64,000 nt of DNA, taken from the NCBI GenBank assembly GCA_965227145.1, contig OZ245730.1:3100001-3164000 (forward strand), read 5' to 3'. Of this stretch, positions 44,101 through 54,000 are shown piece after piece. The stretch is from JACKAQ01 sp965227145 (GTDB lineage Bacteria > Calditrichota > Calditrichia > RBG-13-44-9 > J075). The notes beneath the pieces were generated by a model. The model saw nothing but the letters and a program-made list of their open reading frames with translations, made no database searches and was not told where the DNA came from. Position 1 is the first letter of the stretch. The number at the start of each line of letters is the position of its first letter. Position numbers and translations under genes: made by a program.

Positions 44101-45765
44101 TCAATTAGCCATATCTGAATCGCGTTTGGCTTTGAAGGCATTGCCGTCGTTCCATTTTGGGAAGGTGTTTTCCCGGCTGAGCTGGTAGCCAACACGGAAC
44201 ATCAGCCGGATATCGTCGATGGCGCCGCTCAAATCCCAGGTTGCCGGATCGTATTCATCACCCGGTTTGTGATACAGCTCGGCTGTCCATTTGTTGGAAA
44301 TCGCCAACACCTCATCCTGCGACTTGCTGACGTGTTCGATCCCCATTTTGGTGTAAAGCGACGGGACGCCTTCTTTGGCAAAACTGAAGTGATCGGAGCG
44401 AAAAAAGATCCCTTTTTCCGGCTCGGGATCGGGGCGAACGTAACGTCCCTGGGCAGTTGCGGCGGTTTCAACATACGCATCGAGTTGCGAATTGCCTAAC
44501 CCGATGACGGTGATATCTTTCATTTTTCCAAAAATATTCAGCGCATCCATGTTTAGTGCGGCAACGGTTTTGTTGAGCGGATACACCGGATGCGCGGCAT
44601 AATATGCAGAACCGAGCAGCCCCTGCTCTTCTGCGGTGACCGCCAAAAAGAGGATCGATCGACGCGGCGGTTCCGGCGCATTCACGAACGCATCAGCCAG
44701 TTCCAGCAATGCGGCGGTTCCGGTGGCGTTGTCGCGCGCACCGTTGAAAATATTGTCGCCGTCCATTTCCGGGTTCACCCCAAAATGATCCCAATGGGCG
44801 CTGTAAATGATAATTTCATCAGCGCGATCGGTTCCCGGCAGCAACGCCAGCACGTTGTTCGATTTGGAGTAGGAAATGTCGTTGGTCAGCGACAGCGACG
44901 CGGTCAGCCCGAACGGTTGGAAAGTGAATCCCGGTTTTGCGGCTTTGGCAATTTCTTCCTCATAATTTAGTCCGGCTTGCCCGAACAGCGAGCGCGCCGC
45001 GATACCGGATATCCAGCCCTCGAACTGGCAGCGGGACATATTTTTATCCGCCGCTTCCATGTGAAATTCCGGTCCGCTCCAGCCGGATTGCACCACAAAC
45101 CACGGGTAACCAGCCGGCGCCGGTTCGTGAACAATCAGCACTCCGGCCGCGCCCTGCCGCGCGGCTTCTTCGTATTTGTAAGTCCAGCGACCGTAATAGG
45201 TCATCGCACGACCGGTGAACAGCGCGCTGTCCTGCGTCGCGAAACCGGGATCGTTCACCAAAACGACCACAATTTTACCTTTGGCATCGAGACCGGCATA
45301 ATCGTTCCAGTTGTATTCCGGCGCAACGATGCCGTATCCGGCGAACACGATTTCCGCATCGCGAACATCGATTTTATCTACCATCCGGCGGGTTTGCGCA
45401 ACAAACTGGCTGCCCAAACCGAGACTCAATCCCCTGCCGGTGCCTTTTATTTCCAGCCGCTCATCCGGATGACTGGTGATTTGCACCAACCCGACTTCCT
45501 GAAAATAGCTGTCACCATTGCCCGGTTTAAGCCCGATTTTGCGAAATTCATCGCGCAAATAGTTAATGGTTTTGGTCTCGCCTTCCGTTGCTGGCAATCG
45601 CCCCTGAAATTCATCCGAAGCAAGTGTTTTGATGCGTTGGGTGTATTCTGCTTCATCAATCTTAGTGAGCGCTTTTTGCAAATCCTGCGCAATGGCGAGA
45701 CTTGCAAACATTGTCAAAAAGAGAACAAATCGTCCGCTGGATGTGATTGAAAAAAATCGCTGCAC
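44101..45765 (-). CDS. Secreted M28 family metallopeptidase
   Basis: A 554-residue secreted protein starting at GTG 45765 with AGGAG six bases upstream. The signal peptide is QRFFSITSSGRFVLFLTMFA (then SLAIAQ). A PA-type insert occupies about residues 120-270 (AGYGIVAPEYNWNDY, AGVLIVHEPAPAGYPWF). The M28 zinc core has IIYSAHWDHFGVNPEMDGDN, ARDNATGTAALLELADAF, VTAEEQGLLGSAYYAA, LNMDALNIFGKM and RSDHFSFAKEGVP, which supply the usual ligands and general base. It would release amino acids from peptides outside the cell. It lies close behind the PHP gene and may share its transcript. Confidence 0.92.
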   Translation of the reverse strand: MQRFFSITSSGRFVLFLTMFASLAIAQDLQKALTKIDEAEYTQRIKTLASDEFQGRLPATEGETKTINYLRDEFRKIGLKPGNGDSYFQEVGLVQITSHPDERLEIKGTGRGLSLGLGSQFVAQTRRMVDKIDVRDAEIVFAGYGIVAPEYNWNDYAGLDAKGKIVVVLVNDPGFATQDSALFTGRAMTYYGRWTYKYEEAARQGAAGVLIVHEPAPAGYPWFVVQSGWSGPEFHMEAADKNMSRCQFEGWISGIAARSLFGQAGLNYEEEIAKAAKPGFTFQPFGLTASLSLTNDISYSKSNNVLALLPGTDRADEIIIYSAHWDHFGVNPEMDGDNIFNGARDNATGTAALLELADAFVNAPEPPRRSILFLAVTAEEQGLLGSAYYAAHPVYPLNKTVAALNMDALNIFGKMKDITVIGLGNSQLDAYVETAATAQGRYVRPDPEPEKGIFFRSDHFSFAKEGVPSLYTKMGIEHVSKSQDEVLAISNKWTAELYHKPGDEYDPATWDLSGAIDDIRLMFRVGYQLSRENTFPKWNDGNAFKAKRDSDMAN

Positions 45766-45840
45766 GGTTTTCTCCTGGATTCTGGTTTCTGGATTTTTTT
45801 ATTCCGGTGGTTGAGCGGAACCGATACCACCCGCGACCAT

Positions 45841-46311
45841 TCACAATTGGTGAATCTCACGATTTTTGGTGATTATTTTCCACTCGTTTTCTGTGACGGA
45901 TTGAACCGACAAACGGCTGCCTTTGCGGAGCAGCACCATTTCCTCGAGTTCGGGAATGTCACGGAGTTCCGGCAAGGTTACCGGTTCAGCAAATTCGGCT
46001 TCGCTGCGAATATCGACCACGCTCCAGCGCGGATCTTCTGTTTTGCTTTTGGGATCAAAATATTTGGATTCGGGGTCAAACTGGGTGGGATCGGGATATG
46101 CTTCGCGAACCACCGTGGCAATCCCGACAATTGCCGGCGGGTTGATCTGACTGTGATAGAAAAATACTTTATCACCAACTTTCATATCGCGCATAAAATT
46201 GCGGGCCTGATAATTGCGAACACCGTCCCAAAAATCGGTTGAATTCGGCTGGTTTTTGAGATCATCCCATGAATATGCTTCCGGTTCCGTTTTCATTAAC
46301 CAGTAGTTCAT
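45841..46311 (-). CDS. EVE domain protein
   Basis: A 156-residue single-domain protein. NYWLMKTEPEAYSWDDLK and WDGVRNYQARNFMRDMKVGD, KVFFYHSQINPPAIVGIATV and PRWSVVDIRSEAEFAEP match the EVE (PUA-related) fold, which binds modified bases in DNA or RNA. GGGGA sits just before the ATG. It is a lone gene with no clear operon partner; a flanking repeat array lies upstream. Confidence 0.93.
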   Translation of the reverse strand: MNYWLMKTEPEAYSWDDLKNQPNSTDFWDGVRNYQARNFMRDMKVGDKVFFYHSQINPPAIVGIATVVREAYPDPTQFDPESKYFDPKSKTEDPRWSVVDIRSEAEFAEPVTLPELRDIPELEEMVLLRKGSRLSVQSVTENEWKIITKNREIHQL

Positions 46312-46369
46312 TGTTTCCCCTGTCGGTTTAAAATGGCATCACCCGTTGAGACAATTCGCTCGTAGTAGA

Positions 46370-46482
46370 GACAATTCATGAATTGTCTCTACGGGTGAAT
46401 TCATGAATTGTCTCTACGGGTGAATTCATGAATTGTCTCTACGGGTGAATTCATGAATTGTCGCTACGGGTGATTTGTCTCT
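46370..46482. repeat. 25-bp palindromic tandem repeats
   Basis: Copies start at 46380, 46405, 46430 and 46455. Each contains GAATTGTCTCTACGGGTGAA, so GAATTCATGAATTG palindromes recur. Partial copies at 46347-46371 and 46470-46493 (TTGAGACAATTC, TTTGTCTCTCGGGTGAATT) frame the block. It lies between the EVE and HtrA genes. Confidence 0.9.
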
Positions 46483-46520
46483 CGGGTGAATTGTTTATAT
46501 CATTAAAAATTTTATCAATT

Positions 46521-48146
46521 TCAGGGCACTTCGATAAATACCATCCGGGTGCCGGTACCACCGCGAATTTTCAGCTGGAATTTCACAAAATCACCGCTGG
46601 ATGATTCTCTGGTAATTGTGTTGAATTCTTCCAGAGACTTTACCGGCATGTCGTCGATTTGCAAAATAACATCCAACCGGTAAAACCCGGCACGATCAGC
46701 CGGACTGTTCGGCACCAGTTTTTCAACAATCAGCCCTTCGGTAATATCATAGCGGGCTTGCTCTTCTTTGGTCAATTCCCGAACGGTTAAACCGAAATTT
46801 TCGAATTCTTTTTCTTCGGGTTCTTTTGTTTCGACCGGAGTTTCTGTTTGCAACTGCTCACTCGCAGGCGCTTCGCCGAGTTCCACATCCACTTCCCATT
46901 TTTTACCATCGCGCCATATTACGACAGCTACAACATCGCCGGGACGATTTTGGGCAATTTTAATTTGCAAATCATTTACAGAAACAACCTCGCTGCCGTT
47001 CACGGCCAACACAATATCGCCCTGCTGCAATCCGGCTTTTTGGGCGGGTGAATTTCCGGTTACGCCCTGAATCAACGCACCGATCGGCTTTGGCAATCCC
47101 ACCGCTTTGGCAACGCGATCGCTCACCTGATCGATACTGACACCGAGAATTGCCCGGCGAACGTAGCCATCGTTGATCAGATCCTCGCTGACTTTTTGGG
47201 CAAGGTTGATGGGAATTGAAAATCCGTAGCCCTGATAATATCCGCTGCGCGTAGCGATTGCCGTGTTGATGCCGACAACTTCACCGGCGAGATTAACCAG
47301 CGCACCGCCGCTGTTCCCGGGATTGATCACCGCATCGGTTTGGATGAAATTTTCGATTTTATAGCGATAGCGGCTGCCATCAATAATATTAATGTTACGA
47401 CCCAGCGCGCTGACGATGCCGGCAGTAACCGTGGATGTAAAATTTAGCGGGTTGCCAACAGCCATCACCCATTCGCCGATTTGCACACTGTCCGAATCGC
47501 CGATGTATGCCGCCGGCAGGTTTTCCGCCTCAATGCGAATAACCGCGATATCCGTTGTGGGATCGGTACCAACCAGCTTGGCATCAAATTCGCGTTTATC
47601 GTACAGCTTTACCCGCAACTCTTTGGCATCTTCGATCACGTGATTGTTTGTTAAAATATAGCCGTTGGCAGTAATGACAATACCGGAACCGGAACCGGGC
47701 GGGAGAATTTGCTCTTCATCGTTCTCACCGTCGCGTTTTAAAAAGGGATGCAACAGATCGAAAGTGGAGCTGGTTTTGCGAATATTTTCGATGGAAACTA
47801 CTGCCGGCAAAATTTTTTGGGCAGCACCCACAAAAATAGAATTGGGGTTTCCGTTAAACGGGATTGCACCGCTGATCACCGGACGTTCCGTCTGTTCCTG
47901 CGGTTCGGTTTTCCGCCATGCAATTGAATCGCGAATATTTTGCCGTGCACCGGGCTGAACCGAAACGCGCGGCTCTACCGCCGACGGTTGTTTTGCCTCG
48001 GGCTCCGGCGTTAAAGGATGGATGCTGCTTTGTTTGGGCAACGGATTGTATCCCGAAGCGCCCGGCACTCTCGAAACCATCCAAACGACAATTCCGATTA
48101 TCAGAACGCCGGTAATCAACACGGCTAATTTTTTTAATTCGTCCAT
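46521..48146 (-). CDS. DegP/HtrA-like serine protease with two PDZ domains
   Basis: A 541-residue periplasmic protease anchored by an N-terminal membrane segment (LAVLITGVLIIGIVVWMV) and a Pro/Gln-rich linker. The catalytic triad is His169 (NGYILTNNHVIEDA), Asp199 (DPTTDIAVIRIE) and Ser279 (DAVINPGNSGGALV). PDZ1 (about 325-420) includes GALIQGVTGNSPAQKAGLQQ. PDZ2 (about 455-541) includes VEKLVPNSPADRAGFYRLD. It degrades or refolds damaged envelope proteins. The divergent M23 gene starts about 230 bases away, and a promoter-like pair for that gene lies between them. Confidence 0.93.
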   Translation of the reverse strand: MDELKKLAVLITGVLIIGIVVWMVSRVPGASGYNPLPKQSSIHPLTPEPEAKQPSAVEPRVSVQPGARQNIRDSIAWRKTEPQEQTERPVISGAIPFNGNPNSIFVGAAQKILPAVVSIENIRKTSSTFDLLHPFLKRDGENDEEQILPPGSGSGIVITANGYILTNNHVIEDAKELRVKLYDKREFDAKLVGTDPTTDIAVIRIEAENLPAAYIGDSDSVQIGEWVMAVGNPLNFTSTVTAGIVSALGRNINIIDGSRYRYKIENFIQTDAVINPGNSGGALVNLAGEVVGINTAIATRSGYYQGYGFSIPINLAQKVSEDLINDGYVRRAILGVSIDQVSDRVAKAVGLPKPIGALIQGVTGNSPAQKAGLQQGDIVLAVNGSEVVSVNDLQIKIAQNRPGDVVAVVIWRDGKKWEVDVELGEAPASEQLQTETPVETKEPEEKEFENFGLTVRELTKEEQARYDITEGLIVEKLVPNSPADRAGFYRLDVILQIDDMPVKSLEEFNTITRESSSGDFVKFQLKIRGGTGTRMVFIEVP

Positions 48147-48171
48147 TTTTTAACATCCCGGGTTTGGGTCT

Positions 48172-48201
48172 TGTCACTGTGCTTAAGCTTCAAACATAAT
48201 T
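48172..48201 (+). promoter_or_regulatory. Sigma-70-like promoter candidate
   Basis: TTGTCA (48172-48177) and CATAAT (48196-48201) are separated by 18 bases, about 175 bases before the M23 gene. The spacing and match are good, but a long leader would follow. Confidence 0.5.
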
Positions 48202-48375
48202 GAAAAGCGAAGCGCAAGCAAAGAAAATTTATTTGGTGATACGTAATTTACCGGCAATTTGTTCACTGCGGATATTCAGCGCTGGCAATCAGTTATCGGG
48301 TGACGACGGTATCGTAAAAAACGGCTTTAACTTGCGCCATGCGGTTTGTATCTTCCGGGCATGATTTTTGGAAAA

Positions 48376-49131
48376 ATGAATCGAGACATCTGTCAGAAAA
48401 CATTGTTTTGCGGCATCGGGTTGCTCCTGATTATCTGTTTTGGCGGTGAAACCGCCGTTGCGCAGGAGGAATCCTTTCATCCGTTGGGCGACACAAAACC
48501 GGTGACCAGCGAATTTGGCTGGCGGAAAAACCCGTTCAGTGGACGCGGCAGCGAGTTCCATCGCGGGATTGATATCGACTGTTTTGAGGGGGATTCGGTA
48601 TTTGCCTGGCGCGGCGGCGCGGTGATTTTCACCGGTTACAACAAGCTATCCGGCAATATGATCAACATCGCTCACGCGGATAATTTTCTTTCAAAATACC
48701 ACCATTTAAAAAAGATTTTGGTAAAAAAAGGACAGTTGGTGAGTCCGGGCGAACTGATCGGTATCGCCGGGAAAAGCGGGCGGGCAACCGGTTCACATCT
48801 CCATTTTTCGATTCTGCAAAACAACCAGCATCTCGATCCGCTGCCGTACATAAAAAAGGCGCGACGCGTTTCCGCGCCGCAGCCTGTCCAGCCGATAAAG
48901 GTGCCCATAAACAAACGTCTGGCCATTCGCAGCTTCCCAATGGATGGGGATGTTTATATCGATGGTGAGCATCGCGGTCGCACACCCATCGACGTGCAGT
49001 TAACGTATGGCGAGCATTTTGTGGAGGTTGATACAGGCGGGAAATATGTGCGATTTATTGGGCGTCTGTGGATTGACCAGAACTCCGGGCACCTGTATGT
49101 TGCGGATCTTACGCAAACTCCTAACCAATGA
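48376..49131 (+). CDS. Secreted M23 peptidoglycan endopeptidase with C-terminal PEGA-like domain
   Basis: About 251 residues from the ATG at 48376; an ATG at 48361 and a TTG at 48346 are less likely. The signal peptide is LFCGIGLLLIICFGGETAVA. The M23 metallopeptidase core shows SEFGWRKNPFSGRGSEFHRG (first His), IDCFEGDSVFAWRGGAVIFT and GRATGSHLHFSILQNN (HxH). It would cut peptidoglycan cross-bridges in the periplasm. Residues about 190-240 (VYIDGEHRGRTPIDVQLTYG) resemble PEGA. It converges with the TPR lipoprotein gene; no hairpin with U-tract was seen between their stops. Confidence 0.88.
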   Translation: MNRDICQKTLFCGIGLLLIICFGGETAVAQEESFHPLGDTKPVTSEFGWRKNPFSGRGSEFHRGIDIDCFEGDSVFAWRGGAVIFTGYNKLSGNMINIAHADNFLSKYHHLKKILVKKGQLVSPGELIGIAGKSGRATGSHLHFSILQNNQHLDPLPYIKKARRVSAPQPVQPIKVPINKRLAIRSFPMDGDVYIDGEHRGRTPIDVQLTYGEHFVEVDTGGKYVRFIGRLWIDQNSGHLYVADLTQTPNQ

Positions 49132-49197
49132 CAATGACCCTTTGAAAACAAATGTAACGATACGGCTGATTTTTTAACTGTTTGTTTTTATTGGATA

Positions 49198-49839
49198 TCA
49201 GGTGTTTTTTCTTCCCTGCAGAACCAACTCTTCCAATTCTTCAATCCGGAAACGGGCGTATTCAACATGCTCTTTTTGACGCGGATTGGCGCGTTCGATA
49301 AAGCGGGCATACGCATCGATGGCGTCTTCAAACATTTCCAGTTTTTCGCAGGTGAGCGCTTTGTTGTAATACGACGCCGGTTCGTTTGGCGATAATTCGA
49401 TGGCTTGATTGCGATCCGAGAGCGCCTGCCGGAATTTTCCCATATCAAAAAATGCAATGCCGCGCTCGTTATACGCAGGCGCATAGTTCGGATCTATCGA
49501 TATTGCCAAATTCAGCTCACGAATTTTTTTCTCGTTATCAAAATGATTCCCGAAATCGATCGCACGGAACAACGCCATTGCAGCTTGCGGTTTCAATTTT
49601 CCCGCTTCGGCATCTTTCGCGATAGCCATGCTGCCGTCCGCCGGCGAATAACCGGGCATTTCAGAAAGGGCAGTTTTGAATGAATGGATGGCAGCTGTAA
49701 AATCCCCACCTTTAGCCAGTTCGATGCCCTGTATATATTGTTGCTCATGAATTGCCAGCGCCGGTTTATCCGAATTGCTGCAGCCCCAGAGCAAAATTCC
49801 GGTCAGTAGAATTCCAAAAAACTGTGTGATTTGCTTCAT
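49198..49839 (-). CDS. TPR lipoprotein
   Basis: A 213-residue lipoprotein from the ATG at 49839 (GGAG upstream). The signal is KQITQFFGILLTGILLWGCS, with the lipobox Cys following WG. Three or four tetratricopeptide repeats follow (GIELAKGGDFTAAIHSFKTA, YNERGIAFFDMGKFRQALSD, YNKALTCEKLEMFEDAIDAY). It is probably an assembly factor or partner-binding protein at the outer membrane. A longer frame would start upstream but lacks a ribosome site. Confidence 0.88.
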   Translation of the reverse strand: MKQITQFFGILLTGILLWGCSNSDKPALAIHEQQYIQGIELAKGGDFTAAIHSFKTALSEMPGYSPADGSMAIAKDAEAGKLKPQAAMALFRAIDFGNHFDNEKKIRELNLAISIDPNYAPAYNERGIAFFDMGKFRQALSDRNQAIELSPNEPASYYNKALTCEKLEMFEDAIDAYARFIERANPRQKEHVEYARFRIEELEELVLQGRKNT

Positions 49840-50363
49840 TGTCACTCCGATCCAATAGGTTGTTTTAACTGCGGTTACGCAAAATTGTGACGAAGCAGTG
49901 GAAGTGGGGAAAACCAAAAAAGGCGTATGACTGGTGCGGCGGATTCCCGTGTTTCAACTTCCGTGTTTTTCGCCAGAGAATGCGGTGATTTATGACGACC
50001 CTGTTCACATCGTTAATAAAAGCAATTTCAAAACTTACCCTGTGTAAATTGTCACAGGTTGGTAACACCGGTTTTTTAACGGTTTACAGATCAGATGCAG
50101 CACAAGTTGAACAATGCTGGTTTCCTGCAATATTTTGATGTTTAGTATGATCGTACGAGGGGTTTGCCGCGAAGGCGCTAAGGGCGCTAAGTTTATTAAA
50201 AATAATATCATATGGAGATTCCTGCCTTCACAGAGCCAGTACCAAGAGTCGGGAAATAACAACCTGGGCTGGAACGTTGCTCGAATGAGCGCCTTTGGCG
50301 CAAATGCATGAGGGCAACAACGATTCCCTTTGCGAATTTTGCGCCTTCGCGGCAAAAAACAGA
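49840..50363. other. Gap with a 16-bp inverted repeat element
   Basis: No gene was recognised. The arms TTTGCCGCGAAGGCGC (50163-50178) and GCGCCTTCGCGGCAAA (50341-50356) are perfect complements and bound a 194-bp block. That block includes GATTCCTGC and GAGCGCCTTTGGCGC words also seen at 5018-5061. A separate CCTGTG...CACAGG hairpin lies at 50039-50058. Confidence 0.6.
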
Positions 50364-50987
50364 TTACCCAGTTTTGTCAAACAGCCGGTCATTCAGCGCC
50401 ATTTCACGCGATTGCACGGCATCCAAAAAAGCCCGAATATTTTTTACCCGGTGAAATGCGCTATAACCCGCCTCCAGAAAATCCATAATTTTGCCGTATC
50501 CGGCAATGTGCGCGGCTTTGCTCACCGCTTTCAACGAAAGCCCGATCAGCCACATTTGACTGAGATGGTGGATGCTTTTGGTGGCTTCCACCATCAAATT
50601 TATTTGATGAATCCGTTGATCGTAATTGTCCAAACTGCGATAAACTTCGCCGTAAATTTCCATATTCGATAATTTGGAAACATCGCGCCGGATAAATTCC
50701 GCAGCCATCCGGCGATCCAGATTTTCGGTGAGATCATTTAACTCAATTACTTTGCCGATGCCGTCAATGATTTGACCGTGCAGCAATCCGCTCAATCGCT
50801 GATGCAGCGTTTTGATGCTTTCGTTGCGAAAACCAAAATCCTGGGTGCCATAAATCTGGCTGAAAAAGAACTCAACCAACGCGGCAAATTCCGGCTGCGC
50901 GGAAAAATCAGCGTAAGTTTCCCGCAACCGTTTGGTCTGAAATTCTTTCAATTCCAGCAGCATATCAGCAATTTTGGCAGTTTCCAT
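50364..50987 (-). CDS. FFLEELY motif family protein
   Basis: A 207-residue soluble helical protein. RLRETYADFSAQPEFAALVE and FFFSQIYGTQDFGFRNESIK fit the FFLEELY motif family (a conserved aromatic segment followed by YGxxDF). No known catalytic residues are visible and the function is unknown. It starts 32 bases after the stop of the M14 gene in the same direction, so the two are probably co-transcribed. Confidence 0.65.
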   Translation of the reverse strand: METAKIADMLLELKEFQTKRLRETYADFSAQPEFAALVEFFFSQIYGTQDFGFRNESIKTLHQRLSGLLHGQIIDGIGKVIELNDLTENLDRRMAAEFIRRDVSKLSNMEIYGEVYRSLDNYDQRIHQINLMVEATKSIHHLSQMWLIGLSLKAVSKAAHIAGYGKIMDFLEAGYSAFHRVKNIRAFLDAVQSREMALNDRLFDKTG

Positions 50988-51018
50988 TATCCATTTTCCG
51001 CAATAGTTGGCAGCAGCG

Positions 51019-54000
51019 TTAGCGCATCAACAGCATTTTCCGAACGGCAATTTTAGCACCCGCTTTGACGCGGTAAAAATACAATCCGCTGCTAACGGGT
51101 GCGCCGTTGGCGTCGGTTGCATCCCAAACTACCATATGATTTCCGGCTTCCTGTTTGGTGGAAACAAGTGTTTTTACGTGTTGCCCAAGTGCATTGTAAA
51201 CAACCACTTGCACATCGGCAGCGTTCGGTAAAGCATAGCGAATTTCGGTTACCGGATTAAACGGGTTCGGGTAATTTTGAGCAACAGCGAACGCCTCCGG
51301 AATCTGATCGCCAACAACGCGAAGCTGCAATTTGGTGATGTCCGGATTGGCGATCAAAACTGCCCGGTTATCCGTCACATTTCGGGTGTCGATCTGCTGT
51401 CTCCCTGAAAATAATTGCAGCTCGTACTGCATTCCGTTCATTTCCGGCTGAACGGTGATGCGCAACGGAAAGCGCTCAACCTGCAATTCGATGGTCGCTT
51501 CCGCATCTGCAATTGCCCGGACATCGCCGGAAAAACGGGCATCGAAAATGCCCGAAGGTGGCAACGGCGGCAGCGCAAAACTGGTTTCAGTAATCGCGTT
51601 ATCTTCCATATTTACATTAAGATAGAGCTGCTGGCGATTACCGGCGTTATCCGCAATCGTTACCACGGTTGCATTTTCCGGCGCAACGGCAACGGTTGCT
51701 GGTTTGCCGATTGAAGCGCCGCAGGTTAACCCGATATTGCCATCGGCATTCGCGCGAATCCAATACGCATTTCCCGGTTCGATAGCTGTTGCCGGAAAAT
51801 ATGACCCGTTGAAACCATACAGCGTGCCCGGAATGATGATCGCCGATGGATCATCGATAGCGACATTCGCTACTGTGCAGGAAATCCCGCCGATCAGGTT
51901 CCAGCCTTCGGTGAGCGATAATTGCAACGCATCGATGGGTTGTCCGTTAACCGGTGCCAGTTCTGCAGCCGCAAATCGCAGCCAATAGCCGTCGCCGACA
52001 GTCAGCTCCGTCGCGGTCACATACGATCCGTCGAAGCCAAACAGGGTTCCCGGCAGCGCATTTGGAAACACATCCAAGTAATTGGAATTACTGATGTTAA
52101 GCGGCAGACTAACGAGATTCCAACCATCGTCCACAGCGACACCGGCAACGCTTCCGCTGCCATACGCACTGATGCTGATGTCATCCACATACCAGCCATC
52201 TTCCTGCACAGAGCCATCCGAGCGCAGCCGAAACCGCAAATACAATTGCGCTGCGCCGGCAAATGGACTCAAATCCATCCGTTCTTTGACCCAGCCGGAT
52301 TGGAATCCGTCGAAACCGGGCTCGCCGCTGGTTTGCACGCCGTCGCCGCTGCCGGGAATGGTGTGCAATCCGCTCAGAGGCGTCCAGCTTGTGCCATTGG
52401 TGGAGGCGTGCACCTGGGCAAAATCCCAACGGCTTTCGATCGCCCATTTTGTCCAGAATTCCAGATATGCCGCGGTGACATCCGTGAAATCGAGCGGCAC
52501 TTGCAGCGTCAGCGAATTGTTGATATTACTGCCGTAATTCCCCGAAGGGCTATCCGTAAACGAGCGGCTGGCGCTGTGCGATTGGCCGGTGGTGGTGTTC
52601 CAACTTTGCCCGGTATTCCAGTTTCCGGTGCCGTTTTCCGCGCCGTCTGTAAAAGAAACCTGCGGCGTGCCAACCAGTAAACCTTGCAAATCCTGCGCAA
52701 TCGTGTAATCGTTAAATGTGATTTGCACCTGTATTGAAATTGCATGTGCCTGCGGCGCATTTCCTGCAATAGTGAACGTTAGCGGATCAGAGAGCGCCTC
52801 GCCCCGGGCGGGAATATCGATCGCATTATTTTTGGACGGCGCGGAAATTTGCACATACGGATCATCGCTGACCAGCGCAACCGATACGCCGGTGGCGTCG
52901 CTCAACCCCAGATTTTTGAGTGTAAAACGGATCTCAACACTTTCGCCGGGATCGGGAAAACCGTTGCCGTTGCCGAAATCGTTCAGCACGTAATCGCTGT
53001 ATTTCACACATTCACCGGCAGCCCACGCGACAAATAAATTCGGGTAGATATTTTCCTCCGCAAGCGGATAAATCCGGCTTTGCGATGGCCAAAATCCATC
53101 GCCGGAACCACCCACTTCCGGGGTCATCGAATAAATTTTTGGCTTTGTGACCTGCTCGCCATACATCCAGTCGTCGGAATCGCCGTTGGTGAGATAGCCG
53201 ACCGTTTGGTCACCGGTTCCCCAGGTGTAATTGTTGAATTGGGTCATATCCCCGGCGTATTCGCGAAATACTGCGGAATCGGGCGTTTCGAACGAGGCGA
53301 TGTAGCCCCAGGGATAAATCAGCAGATCGGAATAGGTGTGGTAATTCAGCGCCATTTTGAATTCGCGGCTGTTGCAAAAATCGCGGATTGCCTGCGTTTC
53401 AGGCTCGGAAAAAGCGGACGGTCCGCGATAGGTGTCGCTGCCCGGCGACGGGCTGGAACCGCTGTTGTCGTAGCCCCACATGTGCCCGTAATTCCGGTTC
53501 AAATCCACCCCATAACTGCTGCCGTTGTTCCGGCGATTTTTTCGCCAAAAACCGCCGCCGTTCGGATTGGTTTGGCGGTTGTATTCGTAACCGTCGGGAT
53601 TGATCACCGGGACAAAATACAGCTCGCGATTGTCAACCAGATAAGTTGCTTCCGGATCGGTGCCGTAATTTTCCAGCAAATAATACATATAATATATAAC
53701 CGTCATCATGCTTTGCGGTTCGCGGGCGTGATGCAGCGCGTCGTACAGCACTTCCGGCTCGTTTTCGTCGATGTCGGGATTATCGGAAATTTTGACCATC
53801 CACACATCGCGCCCCTGATGACTGCTGCCGATCGATTGCTTTTGCGAAATCAGATTCGGATACAGCAGCCGCATCGAATCCAGTTCCGAAACCACTTCCG
53901 CCAACGTGTAATAACCACCCATGCTCCCGAATTCGAACCCCTGAACGCTGCTGTTCGCGCGGATGCGCGATTGCTCGGCAGCACTCAATTTTGGCTGCGC

